Positions 48,857-60,203 of a stretch of 64,000 bases of DNA are shown piece by piece. Position 1 is the stretch's first letter. Each line of letters begins with the position of its first letter. The position numbers were made by a program, and so were the translations under genes. The stretch lies in NCBI RefSeq assembly GCF_016086655.4, contig NC_052144.2, forward strand, positions 32,519,896 through 32,583,895, read 5' to 3'. The stretch is from Lepeophtheirus salmonis. Lineage: Eukaryota > Arthropoda > Copepoda > Siphonostomatoida > Caligidae. Under the pieces are notes generated by a model. The model ran no database searches and was not told the origin of the DNA. It was given only the letters and a program-made list of their open reading frames with translations.

Positions 48857-51162
48857 GTATACAAGGAAAGGATTCATAATCCATATCTCTTTTTCCATGA
48901 CCACAATTTATTGATTCATTTCTTCTTTGTTTTTTTTTCTTTGCAAAGTTTTAAAAAGATTCTCCTTGAATTAAAAAGCACAATAGTAAAAAATGATAAA
49001 TTAACGAAAATATTTTTTTGAAAGTAAAGGAAAAAAAAGTTTAAATTACATAAGGAATTATGTTGAGGCTATGGAAAAAAAATGTTGAAATAAATGTCTT
49101 TACAGCATAAAAAATAAAATTAAAGCAGTACATGAAAAGTATCGAAGTAGTGGGAAAATATCAAACAAGTTTCGAAACAAGTTCATGATGGGCTCTAACT
49201 CTAATCAATCAAACTCCGTTACCAAAGGAGGAAACAACGACTTCTTTTCATCGTACGGAAACTCAGGAGAAATAATTGATACATCTTCCTCCATTAGCCA
49301 ATGCTCCAAATATCGGAGTTCCTCAATGAGTGCTCTAAATAGTGTTGAAGATGTGAGCAATGACGTTAAAAGCCATGTCCATTCCTCTTGGCAACGAGAC
49401 TCAGGAGTGGCTGGCACTAAAAATAGTATAGACTTGATTGACAATAAATCGGACGATGAGGGTGATGAAAATTTGCCTCCATCCGAGACTCGAGTGATAG
49501 TAGAGTCCATTCCTCAACACATTGAATTAGTTGAAAAAGATTGTCAAACTGAGGAGATACATAAAGACGAAATTGTTTCTGAGGATGAACGTGGGTCTTC
49601 CAAAAATGAGGATCATACGGGAAGCACTTGCACAAATTGCGATTATGATAAGGATTCTGGCATAGCCAATGAGTTAGGTTCAGATTCCATATCCTCAGGC
49701 TCTGATTCTGGGTTTCATAAATTATCTTCGCCAATAAACAATAAACCTTGCCATTGCTGCTATGAAGGTCCTGCTCTTAAAGTCAACCAAAGTACGGAAA
49801 CGGATCCCCTTCTTACAGCTTCTCCCTCTAAGCCCCCTCGATCTTCAAGAGATCGAAATAAAATAGAGCGAAAACATTCAAGGGCCTCTTCGGTGGACCG
49901 AAGAGAAATATTCAAAAAATACATTAACGACATTAATCAACTTTCCCATAATATACAACTGAATGATACCGAGGATCCTGCTCCTTCTTCAATTCGTAGT
50001 GTCAAATCCGATGACGAAGATGACTCTGTTTCAGGCTCTGCAATAATGAATCCTACACTAAAAAAAGAATTTAGACTCGTTCGCTTACTGAATGTTGAAC
50101 AACGCACATTGGGGATATTTATCGCCAGAATGGAACAACAGGAAGTTGGATGCATAGGATATTACATTGCACACATTAATTTTGACGGAATCGTTCATCG
50201 GTAAATCAATAGCATACACTTTTTTATTGTATTTGTAAAAACAATAGTTATTTTTCAGTGACGGTCGTCTTATGATTGGAGACGAAATTGTAAACGTGAA
50301 CGGACGGCGGTTACGTGGTCTTCCTATGGATGAGGCCAAGGCCCTTCTTAATTATAAGAATGATTCTTCTGTAGATATCGTGATTGCTCGAGTCATAACC
50401 CCTTCATCGACATCAAAATATTCAAACATCAGCAATAGTCCTCTCAGTTTATTGGCAAACCATAACGAAGAGGATCTAATTAACCTCAGCTCTCGTCCTC
50501 TCCTCAAATCATCGTCTCACGAAGAAGTTCTACCTACTGTGATCCGTGTCAATTGTCGACAACTTCCAAATCAACCTAACTTTTGTACTCTTCCTCGAAA
50601 AGACACAATTCTCAGTGGTAGTAATCGTAAACTACCATCCATAGTAACATCCCCTTCCCCTGTTTCGACGACCTCTATTGGAACGACGGGGAGTCCACAA
50701 ATCTATCGTACGATTGTCTATCAAAAGGGACCAGGGAAAAAGAGTTTGGGCTTCAGTATTGTGGGTGGAAGGGACTCACCTAAAGGTAGCATGGGCATTT
50801 TTGTAAAGACTATTCTTCCCACGGGACAGTCCGCGGAGGATGGAAGACTTCAAGAAGGTGCGTAACACATTATTCAAAAGTATATTTTTATAAAATAATT
50901 TTATTTTATTATATAGGGGATGAAATCTTAGCTGTAAATGGCGAAATTCTTCATGGGCTTAATCACGGAGAAGCAATTGCCATTTTCAAAAGAATAAAGT
51001 CTGGACCAGTCGTACTCCAAATTGGACGTAGAAAAACCAAGTAGGATTCATTAAATAATATCATTTAATGAGCCACCTATAAACCATATATTTTTCAGCC
51101 CTTCTTCACCTAAGTCGAGATCCTGTGATGATTTATTAGATAGTCACGCTTCCTCCTCGTAA
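48208..51162 (+). CDS. bbg: PDZ-domain scaffold protein, Big bang-like, C-terminal 842 residues (five exons)
   Basis: PDZ scaffolds bind C-terminal tails of membrane or junction proteins; Drosophila Big bang acts at epithelial membranes. Exons: 48,208-48,856; 49,106-50,200; 50,259-50,857; 50,917-51,040; 51,099-51,162. All joins are GT-AG and keep frame, giving 842 residues plus a split first codon. Residues 1-535 are low complexity: His/Ser-rich at the start, then Ser/Asp/Glu-rich. PDZ1 (about 536-626) has the binding loop TLGIFIAR and later DGRLMIGDEIVNVNGRRLRG. PDZ2 (about 729-818) has KSLGFSIVGGRD, MGIFVKTILPTG and DEILAVNGE. A Ser-rich tail (PSSPKSRSCDDLLDSHASSS) ends at TAA. PDZ2 resembles the last PDZ of Big bang/PDZD2/IL16 most. 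The 5' part is missing: the first exon begins with a split codon after an acceptor. The PDZ assignment is certain; orthology to bbg is an inference from remembered similarity. Confidence 0.85.
49106..50200 (+). CDS. bbg: PDZ gene, exon B (acidic/Ser-rich linker and start of PDZ1)
   Basis: Acceptor TTTACAG ends at 49,105; one base completes the serine codon split from exon A. The exon opens with a basic stretch (HEKYRSSGKISNKFRNKFMM), continues Ser/Asp/Glu-rich, and enters PDZ1 at EFRLVRLLN (50,067). The donor is GTAAAT at 50,201, phase 2. A competing acceptor at 49,128 (AAAGCAG) would pair in frame with the alternative exon A donor at 48,799. Confidence 0.8.
50259..50857 (+). CDS. bbg: PDZ gene, exon C (end of PDZ1, linker, start of PDZ2)
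   Basis: Acceptor TTTTTCAG ends at 50,258. The joined codon CG|T restores Arg, giving continuous PDZ1 text (HRDGRLMIGDEIVNVNG). PDZ2 begins near 50,701. The donor is GTGCGT at 50,858, phase 1. The intron before it is only 58 bp. Confidence 0.88.
50917..51040 (+). CDS. bbg: PDZ gene, exon D (second half of PDZ2)
   Basis: The acceptor is ATATAG; the split glycine codon G|GG joins QEG to DEILAVNGEILHG. The exon ends KSGPVVLQIGRRKT. The donor at 51,041 is GTAGGA, a weak match. If unspliced, the frame ends at TAG 51,042-51,044, right after PDZ2. Confidence 0.85.
51099..51162 (+). CDS. bbg: PDZ gene, terminal coding exon E
   Basis: Acceptor TTTTTCAG ends at 51,098. One base completes Asn, then 20 codons (PSSPKSRSCDDLLDSHASSS) and TAA. 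The open frame of the right phase and the good acceptor support it, although exon D could alternatively be terminal. Confidence 0.7.
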
Positions 51163-51241
51163 AAATCCATATTATATTTCAAAAAATTCTACGAATAATT
51201 GATACATTTTTTTGTATTTCTAACATAAAATCTTTAAATGA

Positions 51242-51247
51242 AATAAA
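51242..51247 (+). terminator. Polyadenylation signal of the PDZ gene
   Basis: AATAAA lies 80 bp after the stop codon of exon E. A second, weaker context follows downstream. It is consistent with a short 3' UTR. Confidence 0.5.
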
Positions 51248-51250
51248 ACT

Positions 51251-51835
51251 CGTGCATTATTTTCAAATTATTATGTCAATATTTGAATTATTAAACTTAT
51301 TATTATTAGATCTTTGACTATATTATTGTACAGATTTATATTAAACAAAATGATTTTAAATAATAAAAAAACCAACAGAATGACCTCCAAATGCTGCTAC
51401 TTGCATTATATCATTGAAGCTATAAAAATTAATAAGTTATCTTATTCTTACGTTTAAACCATGGACAATATAATATATATCTAATTTTCTCTATATAAAC
51501 AATTTTAATTATAACATTATCTTGCGTTATTCAAAGTCTAACTTTAAGGGGAAAATAATTAGTGGTAAGGATTTGAACGTACTACATATTTGTTCATATT
51601 AAAAACCTTCGAAGCAATGCCTCACTTATATATTATATTCATTCTAAGCAATATCCAATATAATACAAAACAAAACAAAAAACACTGGCATTAAAGATAA
51701 TCATTTGTTAATACTTCAATCGATGGGTAATTTTGTCCAAAAATAAGAAAATTACTCATTTCAAATTTATAGTTTTTTAGGTGACCTAAACATTGCTAGA
51801 ATCCTGGATAGCATATATTTGAAGAAAATATATGT
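51251..51835. other. AT-rich intergenic stretch, no gene seen
   Basis: Downstream of the PDZ gene. It may include the rest of its 3' UTR if the first AATAAA is not used. Nothing else was recognised. Confidence 0.45.
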
Positions 51836-52145
51836 TGGTAACCTGTAAATCACTGTGTTTGTATTATTTTTAAAATGAACATGAAGATGGTCGCCCTGAA
51901 AATTTTAAGAATGTTTTGGGTGCGAATATCTTAGCTGTCGTTCCATTAAATTAGCTCCTATCAGCTATGAGATGAAGGAAATAAATACAACCTTTACTCT
52001 GTATCTAACAATGATACGTATTTAGGCAGAAATTACTCCCAAATCGATCCTCCATTCAACTCTGAGTCCAACAAGAACTGTAACTTATAAATAAACTGCG
52101 TTACTCTCCCTCACTCATGAACAAACACATTTGCTGTTGTTCAAT
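51836..52145 (+). repeat. Copy of the 'ATTCTACTC-GAGTC' dispersed repeat
   Basis: Ordered segments shared with the 20,480, 41,596 and 46,536 copies: GAAAATTTTAAGAATGTTTT, CGTTCCATTAAATTAGCTCC, TATCAGCTATGAGATGAAGG, ATTACTCCCAAATCGATCCT, CAACTCTGAGTCCAACAAGA, then ACTCATGAACAAACACA. All copies run in the same direction. Confidence 0.55.
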
Positions 52146-54500
52146 GTTTGTACTCTGGAAATACTTAATATATAGGGCACTAACTTAGTTGAATGAATGA
52201 AAGACTTACGCACTTCCTACAAGGAGTGCGACACAAAGTTTGACTCCCTGGTAAACACTCCAACATTATCTGAATTCATTACCAATGCTTGTCAAGTTTG
52301 TCTTGCTAACATTACTAAACTGTGATCAAATGGATGAATCTGTACTTTATAACTGAAATATTTTTATATAAATGAATTTTTCTGGTATTATTTTTTTTTG
52401 ATATTGTGTCTTTAGGATATAAATTCGTTGGTAAAGGAAACAAACCAATTTTGGCAAAAACAAAACAGAGGTTTTCTGGAGTATGGTAAGATTTCATCAT
52501 TTGTAAAATATAGGATCGGATCATAAAATATTTTTATATCAGTCTATATCTAATAAGAACATAGTGTATATTTTCATGTTGGTGGGATAACTGTTATATT
52601 TAGATGCAATGCGCCCCTTTTTGACATATGTACTATATGCTGGCAAATCTACTCTATAATTTGTTAAATTTCTGAGGAGTTTGGATCGACTTGTATAGCT
52701 CTCATAAGCCATGGCAGCATCGTATATCCTATTTAACAGTCATTTACATTAAAAATTTAACTTTTATATGTAATAATAACTTTAATTCGAAGCTTTATAA
52801 TTTCCAAAAAATATTTGTGATGAAAAAAAATCATTTATTTTTATTTTTAAAGTCAATAGGAAAGAAAAAGAAGATAGATGAAGATCCTGACTGAGAGTAT
52901 TATCTCAGAATTGGAATCACATATTGATTATCTGGACATGTTATAAAAAAGATACTCTCAATAAAATGTGACATACAATTCTTAACATATGTAACTGAAT
53001 TATTATGTTGTTATTGATAAGGGTGTGCAAGAGATCATGTTATTTATCTAGGTATGTATATGTCCAACAATATTCCTATAAAAAAGACTATTTTGGACTG
53101 ATTTGAAACTTTTTTCAATCAAAAATATACATCTTATCTTTAGTGCATAGAAACTTTTCTTAATTTGACATTGCTTACTTTCATATTACAAATGCCAACA
53201 AAATTTTATAACTTTGACAAAATGGTTTTTAACTAGAGTGAGTTAGTTTTTTTTCAAGAAAATTGTGATTCAAAATTCTTAATTTTTATAGCATTAAATT
53301 TTAAGCCATCCTAGCAATACCAATTAATTAAAAGTTTTCCAAAAAGGAAGTTTATATCCTGTTGAAATTTGAAATAAAATTATTTATTAATGTTTAGCAT
53401 TCAAATACCTGGGTGTCAGAATGATGATCCTTTTAAAGTTAATTATGTTGAAAAAATATTAATTTAATTTTTCAACTTGTGTACTGAAAAATATTATATA
53501 AATATTCTATTCCCAGTGATAAAGTAGCACAATTTTCACAGGGGAGGATATGCGTAAACTTATGCACCTCTACGTTACAAATTTGACAAAACTCTATAGA
53601 AAATTTAATAAACATTTTTTTTGTTTCTTTTTGTATATAAAGAAGATATTATTTTCTCAAATGATCTTTTTTAATTAATGGTAAGCAAATTTCATTATTG
53701 TACGAAATTAGTTTTTGATGATTTCTCTTATTTCATAAACTGTTTCCATTATGATCAGTTACCTCACTATGCGTACATTTGATATACTGCACAACCCAAA
53801 AGTTTATATTATTTCAGCAACTTGTAATAAAATTTAGTACTGAGCTCTAATATTTCTTTAATTATATTTGGAGTTCAGTACAGTGTTTTAATCGTTTGAG
53901 AATCCGATGTAATTTTTTGGCTACAATTTGTTTTTCTTTAAAATGAAAATTTAGTATCATATTCTTCTGTATCACCGAAACAAAGGAAATTCAAAACCGA
54001 AACTTTTGAAATTCAGATTCATAACTTTAAGCTTGATACCTCTGAATCTTTAAAAATAGGTAATTTTGTTAAATAAATTATATTTTCAAATCACTATAGA
54101 GATTTGCAGTCGATTTTAATTTTTTTTTAAACAAAATACTTCCCCAGATATGTGGCATTAGGAAAAATTGGCTCATTTCTACAAATTAACAGCCAGCCTT
54201 TAATAAAAAAGTAACTCCCATTTTCAAATTACTTTAATGAATTAGTTAAAGCCAATATATTTTTTTATTGAATATAAGCACTCTCTGGCTTGAGTAGAGC
54301 CTTATTTTCTGTATTGTATACACTAATAATAAAAATATATAAAATCACATGAATTGGACTTAAAAAAATTAATTTGTGGATTTCTGGTCTTCACAGGTAT
54401 TTTATTGAGTTCTGGATCCTATTCTTTTTAACTGATCATTGTGTTTTTCTAATATTTCTAACCGCAATTTCCTAATCTACTGAACAAAATGAAGTCCCCT
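52146..54500. other. AT-rich non-coding stretch, no gene seen
   Basis: Only chance-length frames. No inverted-repeat ends or RNA gene recognised. Confidence 0.45.
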
Positions 54501-54502
54501 AT

Positions 54503-54920
54503 ATAAATACTAGCTAAGGATTACCCGGTGTTGCTCAGGCTAAGGAGGGAGAGGAAATAATATTGAAAATGGTCAAATTAATTAAGAAAATTAAAAAAAT
54601 ATTCAGAAAATACTTCTATTTACTAATAATTACATATAATATGAATGTTTCGTTGTTGTCGAAAAAGATCATGATAACTCTAATTCTATTTCTCTTGGAT
54701 TCTACAGACTATATCAATCCGGTTAAGTAAGGTAATATGCATCTAAAAAATTGTCTAGATGAGAAATCCATTTTCTATTTACTTCAAAAAATTACCAAGT
54801 GGAAATTCGTGAAGTAATTGCAAAAAACTTTTTTGCACTAATTTTGCAAAAAAAGTCGTTATTAACATTATTTGGAATTGTAAAAGAAACACAAACAAAC
54901 CAATATTTTTTTCGTACTTG
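54503..54920 (+). repeat. Dispersed repeat beginning ATACTAGC, copy 2
   Basis: Aligns with 22,062 onward in the same orientation for about 400 bp (ACTAGCTAAGGATTACCCGG; GCACTAATTTTGCAAAAAAA; GGAATTGTAAAAGAAACACA against GGCATTGTAAAAGTTAACAC). The two 63-70-codon frames at its right end overlap the repeat and are not supported as genes. Confidence 0.6.
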
Positions 54921-55059
54921 CAAAAAAAAAAAAGTTATGAATAATAAGGTTGTCGAAAAAATAACCCTCGATAACTGGTTCATTTTTGCAAATATTGCAA
55001 AAATTATGTGATCATGACAAGCACTTTACTAGTCCAGCAAAATTTAATAAAAAAGACTG

Positions 55060-55325
55060 ATGTAGTTGCTATTTGGGACAACAATGTAGCTCAATGTACA
55101 ACGCCTTTGGGAGAAGTTATTGTCTTGAGCTCAATGTGCGTAGGTTCGATACTTTGTCGTTCCTAGAGAAGAAAATATACTTCATGAATATGGACTTCAG
55201 AGACAATTCCTAGATCAGATGGATAAATTGAAAAGCTATTTTGTTTTCTTATAATTAATCAGTACAAATCCATCTGAACAATTAAATAAAAATAAAAAAA
55301 AGGTACCTGGGAATAGTAGCTCTAT
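55060..55325 (+). repeat. tRNA-derived SINE-like repeat, better copy
   Basis: The head resembles a tRNA: an A-box-like AATGTAGCTCAATGTACAAC at about 55,082 and a B-box-like GTAGGTTCGATACTTTG at about 55,141, spaced roughly 50 bp. A body with GAAAATATACTTCATGAATA and GGACTTCAGAGACAATTCCT follows, then an A-rich tail (AATTAAATAAAAATAAAAAA). A diverged copy lies at 35,176-35,420. The acceptor-stem and anticodon structure is not that of a working tRNA. Confidence 0.6.
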
Positions 55326-56552
55326 GTAAGGGAGAGTAAGGATACTTGTTACGGAGGACACACGTTACACCGCCAATAACTTAAAAATATAAAGTTATCT
55401 AACCCCCTGTTCTTATACCGTTTATCAAATCAACAAAAAATTATGTTTGCCTATGTTTACAATTATAGATAATTTCGACATTTAAATTTTTGACACAAAA
55501 AGTAAACATTTTAGTTAAGTGTTTGTTGAGGTATATTTCTATTATAAAACATGAGATTTTAATTAAATTTTTTAAATGCCTAGCATGTCGTTCAATTAAT
55601 TGACATGCTTTTAATGTATTATTAATTTCATTATTCAGTTCACATCAAGTATTCCGATTTCAACACTATAGAGGAGACTTGTTCCCCCCATTTTGATTAT
55701 ATATACTAAATATGTTATATTAAATTATGTTTTATTTTTGTGTAATTTCATGTTATACTTTAATTATCAATCACAGCAAATAGAAAAAATAAATATTTTT
55801 TAATTTTATTTTTAGTTATCCTTTAGTTCTGTAAATGTTTGATTTGTTTATCTCATATATATAATTATATGTATTTACTTTATGCTGACAAACTGTAATA
55901 AAAAGTAAAATAAATGCTTGAGTATAACAAATGGCAGTTTTTACATGTTTCCTCCTGTTGTCTAATCCTACCCTGTATCATGTCTTCTACTGGTGTATCA
56001 AGTATCCTACTTTTGGTTAGTTTCGAAAACACCAATAAATGAGTATTAATTATTACACTACATCAAAAATACTTTGGAATTATTTGTCTTAGAAAATGTT
56101 TCCCGGGCGTTGAATTATTTTTTAAATTTGAAACTTATGACATTTATAAAAAAAATGATTTTTGGTAACATGAATACAATAGATTTACTAATAAATTTTG
56201 AATAAGTATAGTTTATGGTTATTTGAATAGCTAGCAATTCAAAAACTACCTTTAAATATTTAAGACACAATTGGACTAGGTAATTAGTAATTTTATAAGT
56301 AAACACCACACAAAACTATTGATCAAACGATGCAAAAAAACCTTAGTATTAATTGAAATTAAAACAAGAATATTTTTTTCTATTTTGATAAAAATGAGAA
56401 ATAATCATTCATGACTATTTTAAATCAATTTTTCTACTATTTGTGACCAACACTTCATACTGCACCAAAATGCTATCTTTGGTTCTAATTTTGTGAATGA
56501 AGGTATACTATTAGTATTATTAAATTAAAAAATAGTGTAAAAAGTCATAGTA
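55326..56552. other. AT-rich non-coding stretch, no gene seen
   Basis: No gene recognised; AT-rich with no paired inverted ends. Confidence 0.45.
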
Positions 56553-56554
56553 TA

Positions 56555-56650
56555 CAGTCAACCCTGTATTAAGCGGTCAGGCAAGGGAAACGGAAAAGTG
56601 ATCACTTAATGAGGGTGATCTCTTAAACCAGATTTGGTACTTTTAAGACC
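56555..56650 (+). repeat. Possible solitary terminal repeat of a pogo/Tigger-like transposon
   Basis: After a TA the text reads CAGTCAACCCTGTATTAAGC, then GGTCAGGCAAGGGAAACGGA and two similar blocks, AAGTGATCACTTAATGAGGG and GGTGATCTCTTAAACCAG. The CAGT-AACCC start followed by repeated 'TTAA-GGTGATC' blocks is like the ends of pogo-group elements. I did not find a matching opposite end. Confidence 0.35.
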
Positions 56651-56652
56651 TC

Positions 56653-57845
56653 AAAACTCAAATTTGAATTGAGTTACGGATCAAATATTTCATTTCTGAG
56701 TAGGAATATTATCGATAATACCATATTCCAACTTTGAGTGAAACCCGCTTCCTCGTAGAATTACCCATAGGTATACACGTACATATATAAATTGACCAGT
56801 CGATTGATACAGTAGTGGTTATTGAAACTTATACATGGAAAATAATAGAAGTTATGGGTATGATTGAACCAAAATGTCATTTAAAAAAAACAACACATAT
56901 TTTTCGATTCTTGATATGCCGATAGTTTCCAATATCTTTAACATTAAATGTTCAGGAGATGTTTTTTTTTACACATAAAAATAGAAAAAGAAGATATTCT
57001 TCTTTTGATTTATTTATCAACTTTCCCCAATTTTGTCTGTCGACTTCTCTCTTGGCTATTCTTGGACTTCAAAAACTAATATCTCACTTAATACATAACA
57101 TACCAAAAACATTTAGCTCTTAATCCCCAAATAATAATAGTTTCATAAAATAAAAAGAGTTTAAAATTTTAAGCTAATATTTAAATTTCAGAAAAAAAAT
57201 TAATAAGTATGAAAAAAATCACTCCGAGGTTGTAGACTCAGAAATAATTTTTATCACAGCTCAGAAATGGGTTTACTCAACACGTTCTCATAGAAAAGCC
57301 ATTAATGTTGCACTAATGGTTGACTATTACACAAAAGTGATGTATCAAAACTTGTCATTAATCGTTAGAAAATTTAAATGTGTCAACTAGCCACTCTTTT
57401 GTCTTCATATCGTACATAAAACTTGATATATAATAACGTTCCTAATATATTTGTTTATCATAGTGTTATTTCACTAACATTAACCTTTAATTTTCTTTTT
57501 TCAACTGTCAATTGTTATTTATTAGTGTCCTCAACATTGATTATTTTTAACAATAATTAAATCTTGTTAAATAGTAAAAAAAATAACAAATATTGAATAA
57601 CGAATTGTTGGCCAATTGGAGATAATTACATTATTAACTAATTACAAGTTAAACTAACTATATGTCCTTCTCTTTTGAAGAAAAAGTTGAGAGATACAAT
57701 AAAGATCTGGTGACCATCCTGCAAATTTTTTGCGACTAAAATAAACGAATTAAACAATGATGTATAATTTTGGATACATTTAATATCTAAAACAATTTTA
57801 TTAATATTATTAAGAGACAAATTCAGATCCCATGGATATATTCCT
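56653..57845. other. AT-rich non-coding stretch, no gene seen
   Basis: No coding signal. The minus frame at 57,638-57,820 is of chance length. Confidence 0.45.
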
Positions 57846-58180
57846 GACCTAAGAGATGAGCTTGTCTTACAGAATCTTCATGTAGTCCTTTGCACTGAGT
57901 CAGTACCTGATGGGAAACCAGACAAGTGCCATATATTTTCCACAATGACCACTCATATAAGTTTTTTCAAAATCTTTACCCTTATCCAGGCGCTCCTAGA
58001 CACGGTAGACGGTTGCCTTGGAGCCATTTTTAGTCCCAATAACTGTTTTCGGGAACATTCCAGTGGCAAGCAAGGTTACAACCTTTCGTATTTGTTTCTC
58101 TTGCTCTTGATAATAAACTTTAATGTTATGAAGTTGATGTCAACCAAAAAAAGAAAAAACACTCCGAGCTTTCTGTAGAA
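57846..58180 (-). pseudogene. Mariner transposase N-terminal remnant
   Basis: The minus strand reads IRKVVTLLATGMFPKTVIGT, then SKATVYRV, a stop, ERLDKGKDFEKTYMSGHCGK. This is the helix-turn-helix pattern of mariner transposases, with one internal stop and slight frame damage. No catalytic region and no convincing inverted ends were found. The 77-codon plus-strand frame at 57,945 over the same bases is its shadow. Confidence 0.65.
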
Positions 58181-58182
58181 GG

Positions 58183-60125
58183 GGAAAATAATCAAATTGT
58201 TGTAGTATCAAAAAAAAATTACACGATCCAATATATGAATAAACATTTTCCATTAGACGTTGTACGATAAATAAGTCATACAAGTTGACTAAATCCAGTA
58301 ACTTTCATTCATTTACAACCATTTAGTAACGCATTCAATTGTTTAATTATACATATATTGTAGATACGTACATGTGTATAAGAAAATTGATAAAGATTAC
58401 AGAAACCTTTATCCATTTCCAATCGGAATAATAATTAAATCAATATATACTTTTTCTCTATCTATAATATCCATGAATAAAAATCATGCATAACATATGA
58501 AATCCAATCATCCATAAAATTAAATTTTGAAAAAGAAAAAAAAAAGGTATTTTTTCCCATTTATAAATCCTGTTATTTTAAGGTTAAAAAGCCTTAAAAA
58601 CACAAAAATCTCGAGTAAAGCCGATTTCAAAACAGTAAAAATTATATTACTGTGTCATTTAAACCTTGGTTTTATAGTTGATACCTTCCATCCTTATGGA
58701 TTTAAAAATATAATCTTCTAATGTATACAAAAACCAAAAATCGTTTTCTTGTCCACTTTATCATTTGCAATTTTATGTGTTTTTGAAAATTACATACGAC
58801 GTTTGATATTTACCTGGAGTAAATACTCGTAAGTATATGTACTAAAATAATTCAAGGTTTATCTGTAACGGAAGAAAATTTTGTCTGATACATACAATTA
58901 AATAAAATATAGAATATATTATTAGCAATTTATCCTTTTTATAATTGCTTATAATGATTACATATGATTTTTTATTAAATCATTACCTATTTGTTGTTGA
59001 TCTCTCGTTTCCAATTTCCTATTTAGTTCATATATTGAAAATAGATGGAAGATGAATAACAATTTATTTTTTCTATGACTCTAAACGTGCACATATTTTT
59101 CTTTCTTATTACTCAAAATATAGATATCATTAAAAAAAATGAATAAATAAACAGTTCCAAAAATATTATTCCAAGACACTAAAATCATCTACCCATAACT
59201 TCCACAGAAAACAACATTTCTAAAAGTTTTAAAAAGCCATTAAACATATATTGTAATTCTATTATCCTTATTTTCTTTGTTTAATCTTTTTGCGTAAATA
59301 ATTTGCATTATCTTTGTTACTGTAGCGTCATTTGTCATTCTATGTTATCTCAGAAAACTTGCCAACGAATCTTCTTTTCCGGCGTCATAATTAAGGGTAT
59401 TTAAGGAAACTATAGTAGACTCAAAATTTATTTGCATTTTTGGATATTCCCACAAAAGATGGACTATCCTCTCCGGAGAAGCCTGAAACTGCACAGTGTT
59501 TTTGGCGACAATACATTAGACACTTCTGGATGGCCATTAAGCACTCTATATATTTCTAAATCACCTTTCGTTTTAAATTAAATGTTGGTTCTGCAAGGAT
59601 TCAACGATATTCTTGAAATTACGGGTTTTGATCCCTTTTCAATATTTTTAACCCTTTAATTTCGTACTGTCAGTATTAAAACTCATTAAGAAAAAGAGAT
59701 GAGTGACGTCATGAAGGACTAAACTGCATAAGTTTTAGGACTGATATGCTGGAAAGGACTGGAACGAGACTGACAAAATACATCATACTACTATCATTTC
59801 ATGAGTTAATCACTAATCTATAATTTGTTTTTTTATATCAAATCTGGTTTTCCAGAATTTTTATTGAAAATTTTTTAAGTATTTTAGTTCTTTTTATAGG
59901 TTCAACTTTCCTTCCATCTTCCTATTTCATATTCCTGTTGGAGTAAGTGAATAATAAGAACTCATAAAAACATACATTGTAATCTCGATATCTAATCGAG
60001 ATTTATTCGTTTATAACTCTGAAACTAAAAAGTACCATCTCAAAAAATCGTATACAGAAAGTATAAATATAATAAATTAAGAATTTAAATTGAAGGTAAA
60101 AAAGAAAACCATGATATATACAATA
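58183..60125. other. AT-rich non-coding stretch with a small hairpin
   Basis: No gene recognised. A perfect 9-bp-arm hairpin with a 5-base loop lies at 59,981-60,003 (AATCTCGAT / ATCGAGATT). A less AT-rich patch at 59,450-59,550 has no recognisable coding. Confidence 0.4.
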
Positions 60126-60187
60126 TACAGAGTGAGGACTCAGAAATTAGAAAATTTAAAAAGTTCTTTTCACTTTTACATATTTTT

Positions 60188-60203
60188 ATTTTGTGCCATT
60201 TTT
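60188..60203 (+). repeat. Target-site duplication, left copy
   Basis: ATTTTGTGCCATTTTT, identical to 60,851-60,866. It brackets the insertion inside the mariner. Confidence 0.7.

Noticed and set aside
49205..50339. Several minus-strand frames of 72-105 codons opposite the PDZ gene
   Set aside because: They are antisense shadows of a clear multi-exon coding region and contain no domain.
55080..55160. A functional tRNA gene
   Set aside because: A-box-like and B-box-like blocks exist, but no acceptor stem or anticodon arm folds correctly, and the segment is part of a repeat with a second copy.
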